DNA of 34,851 bases from the NCBI GenBank assembly GCA_031127225.1, contig JARIEV010000018.1, positions 1 to 34,851 on the forward strand, written 5' to 3'. Both the position numbers and the translations under genes were made by a program. The DNA is from Gemmatimonadota bacterium. Its GTDB lineage: Bacteria; Gemmatimonadota; Gemmatimonadetes; Gemmatimonadales; Gemmatimonadaceae. The notes under the pieces were generated by a model, which was given only the letters and a program-made list of their open reading frames with translations, was not told the origin of the DNA and made no database searches. Positions within the stretch are counted from its first letter, which is position 1, and every line of letters begins with the position of its first letter. This document shows positions 32,820 through 34,851 of the stretch, one piece after another.

Positions 32820-33090
32820 CACGGCCCCTGAGAGGGTGGAGGGATTGGCACAATGCATTGGCTCACGGAGCTCGAGCCGCTTAGCCGAACCACTGCGACG
32901 ATAAAGCACGTGTTGCGAGGGTGGCAAGACCGTGGCCGTTGCGTGGTGGGACGTCGGCGCCCGTCACCCGCGGGAGAGGGTCCAGAAACCTGCGCCACCC
33001 TTCCCGCACACCGAGGCAGTGTCTGGCATATTCGAGGGGTCTTCCCGAGGCGGCGCACCCGACGCGGCCCACCCCGAATGTCCTCTCAGC

Positions 33091-33096
33091 GATTAT
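33091..33096 (+). promoter_or_regulatory. Candidate -10 element GATTAT for the SEC-C gene
   Basis: GATTAT ends 6 nt before the ATG at 33103, a start fixed by the SEC-C motif. It matches the -10 consensus at four of six positions. No ribosome site is present, so a leaderless mRNA is plausible. Confidence 0.35.
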
Positions 33097-33102
33097 CCCC
33101 GT

Positions 33103-33897
33103 ATGGACCGCAACGCCCCGTGCCCCTGTGGCTCCGGCCGCAAATTCAAGAAGTGCCACGGCGGCGCCGTGCCCCCCGAGGCGGCCACCCTCCCGCACGC
33201 CGTGCGCGCCAGCGTGCTGCGCGCCGAGGCGGTGATGCAGCGCTCCCAGCGCATCACGCAGGAGATCGTGGACTGGGCCGACCGTCGGCTCACCCCCGAG
33301 TGGATGAACACGGCCTACGACGCGTGGGGGCTCGGCGCGCACGACGAGCTCCCCGCCGAAGAGGGCGATCTGTTCACCACGTGGGCGGTGTACCACTTTG
33401 CCGCGCGCGACGCCGACGGCCCCGTGGCCGCCCAGTGGCTGGCCGCGCAGCAGGCCCGCCACGGCGCGCGCACCGACGCCGATACCGTGGCACTGGTCCA
33501 CGCGCAGCGCGCCGGCATCCTCGGCGTGTGGGAGGTGGTCGATGCTGAACCGGGCGTCGGTGTGTCGGTGCGCAATCGACTCCCGCTCGCTGCGGACCTC
33601 TCCCCGGACGACCGCGAACCGTACGTGTACGAAAGCGACGCCAGCCACGATCTCGCCCCCGGCCGCTGCGTGCTCGCGTATCTCCTCCATCTCGACGACG
33701 TGCACGTGTTCGGCGGGCTGCACGATGTGCCGCTCGAACGGCCTGAACTGGACGAGGTGCTCAGCGCGGTCGCGGTGGGCGACACCGTGTTGAGGGTGCG
33801 CGCGCACTGGTCTAAGGAGGTGGCACACTATTTCGACCGGCTCGACGCCGAAGAGCCGGCGGATGGCGAGGAATTTCTGGCGGAGGAGCCGTCGTGA
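33103..33897 (+). CDS. Protein with N-terminal SEC-C zinc motif
   Basis: The 264-residue product begins MDRNAPCPCGSGRKFKKCHG, the SEC-C motif (CxC...CH) that binds one zinc ion and is found at the end of SecA and in many small proteins. The remaining 240 residues are acidic and mostly helical at first (SVLRAEAVMQRSQRITQEIV, WADRRLTPEWMNTAYDAWG), then mixed. They contain no known enzyme motif. In SecA the motif contacts SecB and ribosomes; in stand-alone proteins the role is unclear. There is no signal peptide, so it is cytoplasmic. The gene is 283 bp away from the divergent Big-2 lipoprotein gene, a stretch in which I see only the -10-like element and short GC-rich sequence. A strong hairpin follows the stop. 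Confidence 0.85.
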   Translation: MDRNAPCPCGSGRKFKKCHGGAVPPEAATLPHAVRASVLRAEAVMQRSQRITQEIVDWADRRLTPEWMNTAYDAWGLGAHDELPAEEGDLFTTWAVYHFAARDADGPVAAQWLAAQQARHGARTDADTVALVHAQRAGILGVWEVVDAEPGVGVSVRNRLPLAADLSPDDREPYVYESDASHDLAPGRCVLAYLLHLDDVHVFGGLHDVPLERPELDEVLSAVAVGDTVLRVRAHWSKEVAHYFDRLDAEEPADGEEFLAEEPS

Positions 33898-33930
33898 GCG
33901 GGAGCGCCTGACCTGCACGCTCGTCGGCGT

Positions 33931-33952
33931 CCACCCGCTGGCGAGCGGGTGG
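33931..33952 (+). terminator. Terminator hairpin after the SEC-C gene
   Basis: CCACCCGCT (33931-33939) and AGCGGGTGG (33944-33952) form an exact 9-bp stem with a GGCG loop. An outer GCACGC/GCGTGC pair (33915-33920 and 33954-33959) may extend it. It separates the SEC-C gene from the oxidoreductase gene on the same strand. Confidence 0.65.
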
Positions 33953-33974
33953 TGCGTGCGGTAGCGTGCACCCC

Positions 33975-34851
33975 GTGACCGCCGCGCCTTCCGATCTCCG
34001 CACGCCACCACGCGTTGTCCTGCCACTGCTCACGCCGTCGCAGCGCGCCGCCCTGGAGGCGCTCATCCCCTGCGTCCTCGAGGGCGCGCCCCGTGGGGCC
34101 GACGTGGCCGCCGGCTCGCGCGCCGACTTTGTGGCGCGGTGCGACGCGCGGCTGGAGGGGCTGCCGCCGCACCGCCGCGCCCAGCTGGGGCTGGCGCTCG
34201 ATGTGCTCGCGGGACGTATCGCGGTGGCGCTGGCCACCGGTGTGCCCCGTCGCTTTGCGTCGCTCACCCTCGCGCAGCAGCGCCGGTGCTTTGGCCGCTG
34301 GCTCGACTCGCCGCTGGCCCCGCTGCGCTCGGCATCGCACTCCGTGCGGCGCCTGATGCTGGCCGTGCACTACGCCCAGCCCGAGGTGGCTGAGGCGGTC
34401 GGTTATGCCGGCCCGCTGCAGTCGCGCACCCCGCGCGTGCCGTGGGAGGGCCCCCTGCCGGCGGCTGAGCCCGGCTCGCCCCCGGTGGTGGAACCGGTGG
34501 CCCGCGGCCCCGTCGTGCTGCCCACGGTCATTGCCCCCGATCCGCTGCCGCGGGGGGTGGTACCGGCGGTGGCCATGCGCGACGACCTGCACAGCACCGC
34601 GGACGTGGTCGTGATCGGCACCGGCGCCGGCGGTGCGGTGACCGCGGCGCGGCTGGCGGAGGCGGGATTCCGCGTGGTCGTGCTCGAGTCGGGGGCGTAT
34701 CGCTCGCGCGCGGATTTCAACGAGCGTGAGGCGGAGCTCACCGATCAGCTGTACGCGGATGGCGCGCTGCGCACGACCGACGACGCCTCGGTGGCGCTGG
34801 TGCAGGGGAACACCGTGGGCGGGTCGACCACGGTGAATTGGATGATCATGC
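33975..34851 (+). CDS. GMC family oxidoreductase, long-chain alcohol oxidase-like (partial)
   Basis: This gene runs off the right edge; 292 codons are visible. The first 200 residues form a helical region (LPLLTPSQRAALEALIPCVL, RRFASLTLAQQRRCFGRWLD) like the N-terminal extension of long-chain alcohol oxidases and some bacterial GMC enzymes. The FAD-binding fold follows: ADVVVIGTGAGGAVTAARLA with Gly215-x-Gly217-x-x-Gly220, then FRVVVLESG. Next is the GMC-type segment YADGALRTTDDASVALVQGN and TVGGSTTVNW, whose glycine and serine residues wrap around the flavin. It should oxidise an alcohol or sterol to an aldehyde or ketone; the substrate is unknown and the catalytic His lies beyond the window. 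GTG at 33975 or 33966 is the start; no ATG or clear ribosome site exists. No signal peptide is visible. Confidence 0.88.
   Translation, partial: MTAAPSDLRTPPRVVLPLLTPSQRAALEALIPCVLEGAPRGADVAAGSRADFVARCDARLEGLPPHRRAQLGLALDVLAGRIAVALATGVPRRFASLTLAQQRRCFGRWLDSPLAPLRSASHSVRRLMLAVHYAQPEVAEAVGYAGPLQSRTPRVPWEGPLPAAEPGSPPVVEPVARGPVVLPTVIAPDPLPRGVVPAVAMRDDLHSTADVVVIGTGAGGAVTAARLAEAGFRVVVLESGAYRSRADFNEREAELTDQLYADGALRTTDDASVALVQGNTVGGSTTVNWMIM

Noticed and set aside
32881-34026. Open frame on the minus strand opposite the SEC-C gene
   Set aside because: It covers a real gene with a fixed CxCx8CH zinc motif and shows no family pattern of its own.
1-34851. tRNA, rRNA, CRISPR array, integrase or intact transposase genes
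   Set aside because: None was recognised on either strand. The HTH at the end of the HDOD-GAF protein is the only transposase-like piece, and it is part of a larger protein.

Overview
The window is a high-GC stretch (about 70 percent by eye) from a free-living Gram-negative bacterium. It encodes outer-membrane and lipoprotein genes, Tat-targeted enzymes, a very large sortilin/BNR-repeat protein and a Big-2 domain lipoprotein. This mix is typical of Gemmatimonadota (Gemmatimonas-like). That placement is inferred from gene content and is not proven. I see no rRNA, tRNA, CRISPR array, intact insertion sequence or prophage. Most genes are single or in short operons of 2-3.

Layout. 1-1339 (-): 5' part of a Tat-targeted molybdenum hydroxylase large subunit (IorB-like). 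1434-1826 (+): small lipoprotein. 1848-4452: protein adenylyltransferase SelO (-), divergent from an overlapping msrB-msrA pair (+). This makes an oxidative-stress and protein-repair cluster. 4494-4955 (-): SRPBCC protein. 5104-8565 (+): 1153-residue BNR/VPS10-type secreted protein, closed by a perfect 16-bp terminator hairpin. 8666-10885: ridA (-) and a HDOD-GAF-HTH regulator (+) diverge around a perfect palindrome. 10894-13581: rhomboid protease (-) and a hybrid PAS histidine kinase (+). 13585-13900 (-): wreck of a VIT/CCC1 iron-manganese transporter gene.

14018-16913: a divergent pair, an FAD amine/amino-acid oxidase (-) and a secreted D-aminoacylase-like amidohydrolase (+), plausibly one catabolic unit. 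A long imperfect hairpin made of GCAGAG-type repeats follows. 17061-19079 (-): transketolase. 19190-21672 (-): alaX, outer-membrane beta-barrel and DinB-like genes as one probable operon. 21741-26801 (+): a duplicated, apparently catalytically dead S41-peptidase-like lipoprotein, followed 3 bp later by helicase hrpB. 27051-27557 (+): a low-GC GxxExxY gene, probably acquired. Its 3' end runs antisense into a Tat-targeted histidinol-phosphate-aminotransferase-like gene (27493-28677, -).

28772-31210 (+): three membrane protein genes (YbhN-type flippase, EamA permease, small membrane protein). 31281-32819 (-): Big-2 lipoprotein. 33103-33897 (+): SEC-C zinc-motif protein. 33975-end (+): 5' part of a GMC oxidoreductase.

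The most notable points are the tandem dead S41 protein, the HDOD-GAF-HTH fusion behind a symmetric promoter-like palindrome, recurrent -10-like hexamers 6-8 nt before start codons (suggesting leaderless mRNAs), and the GxxExxY gene with its antisense tail. I found no clearly new multi-gene system.
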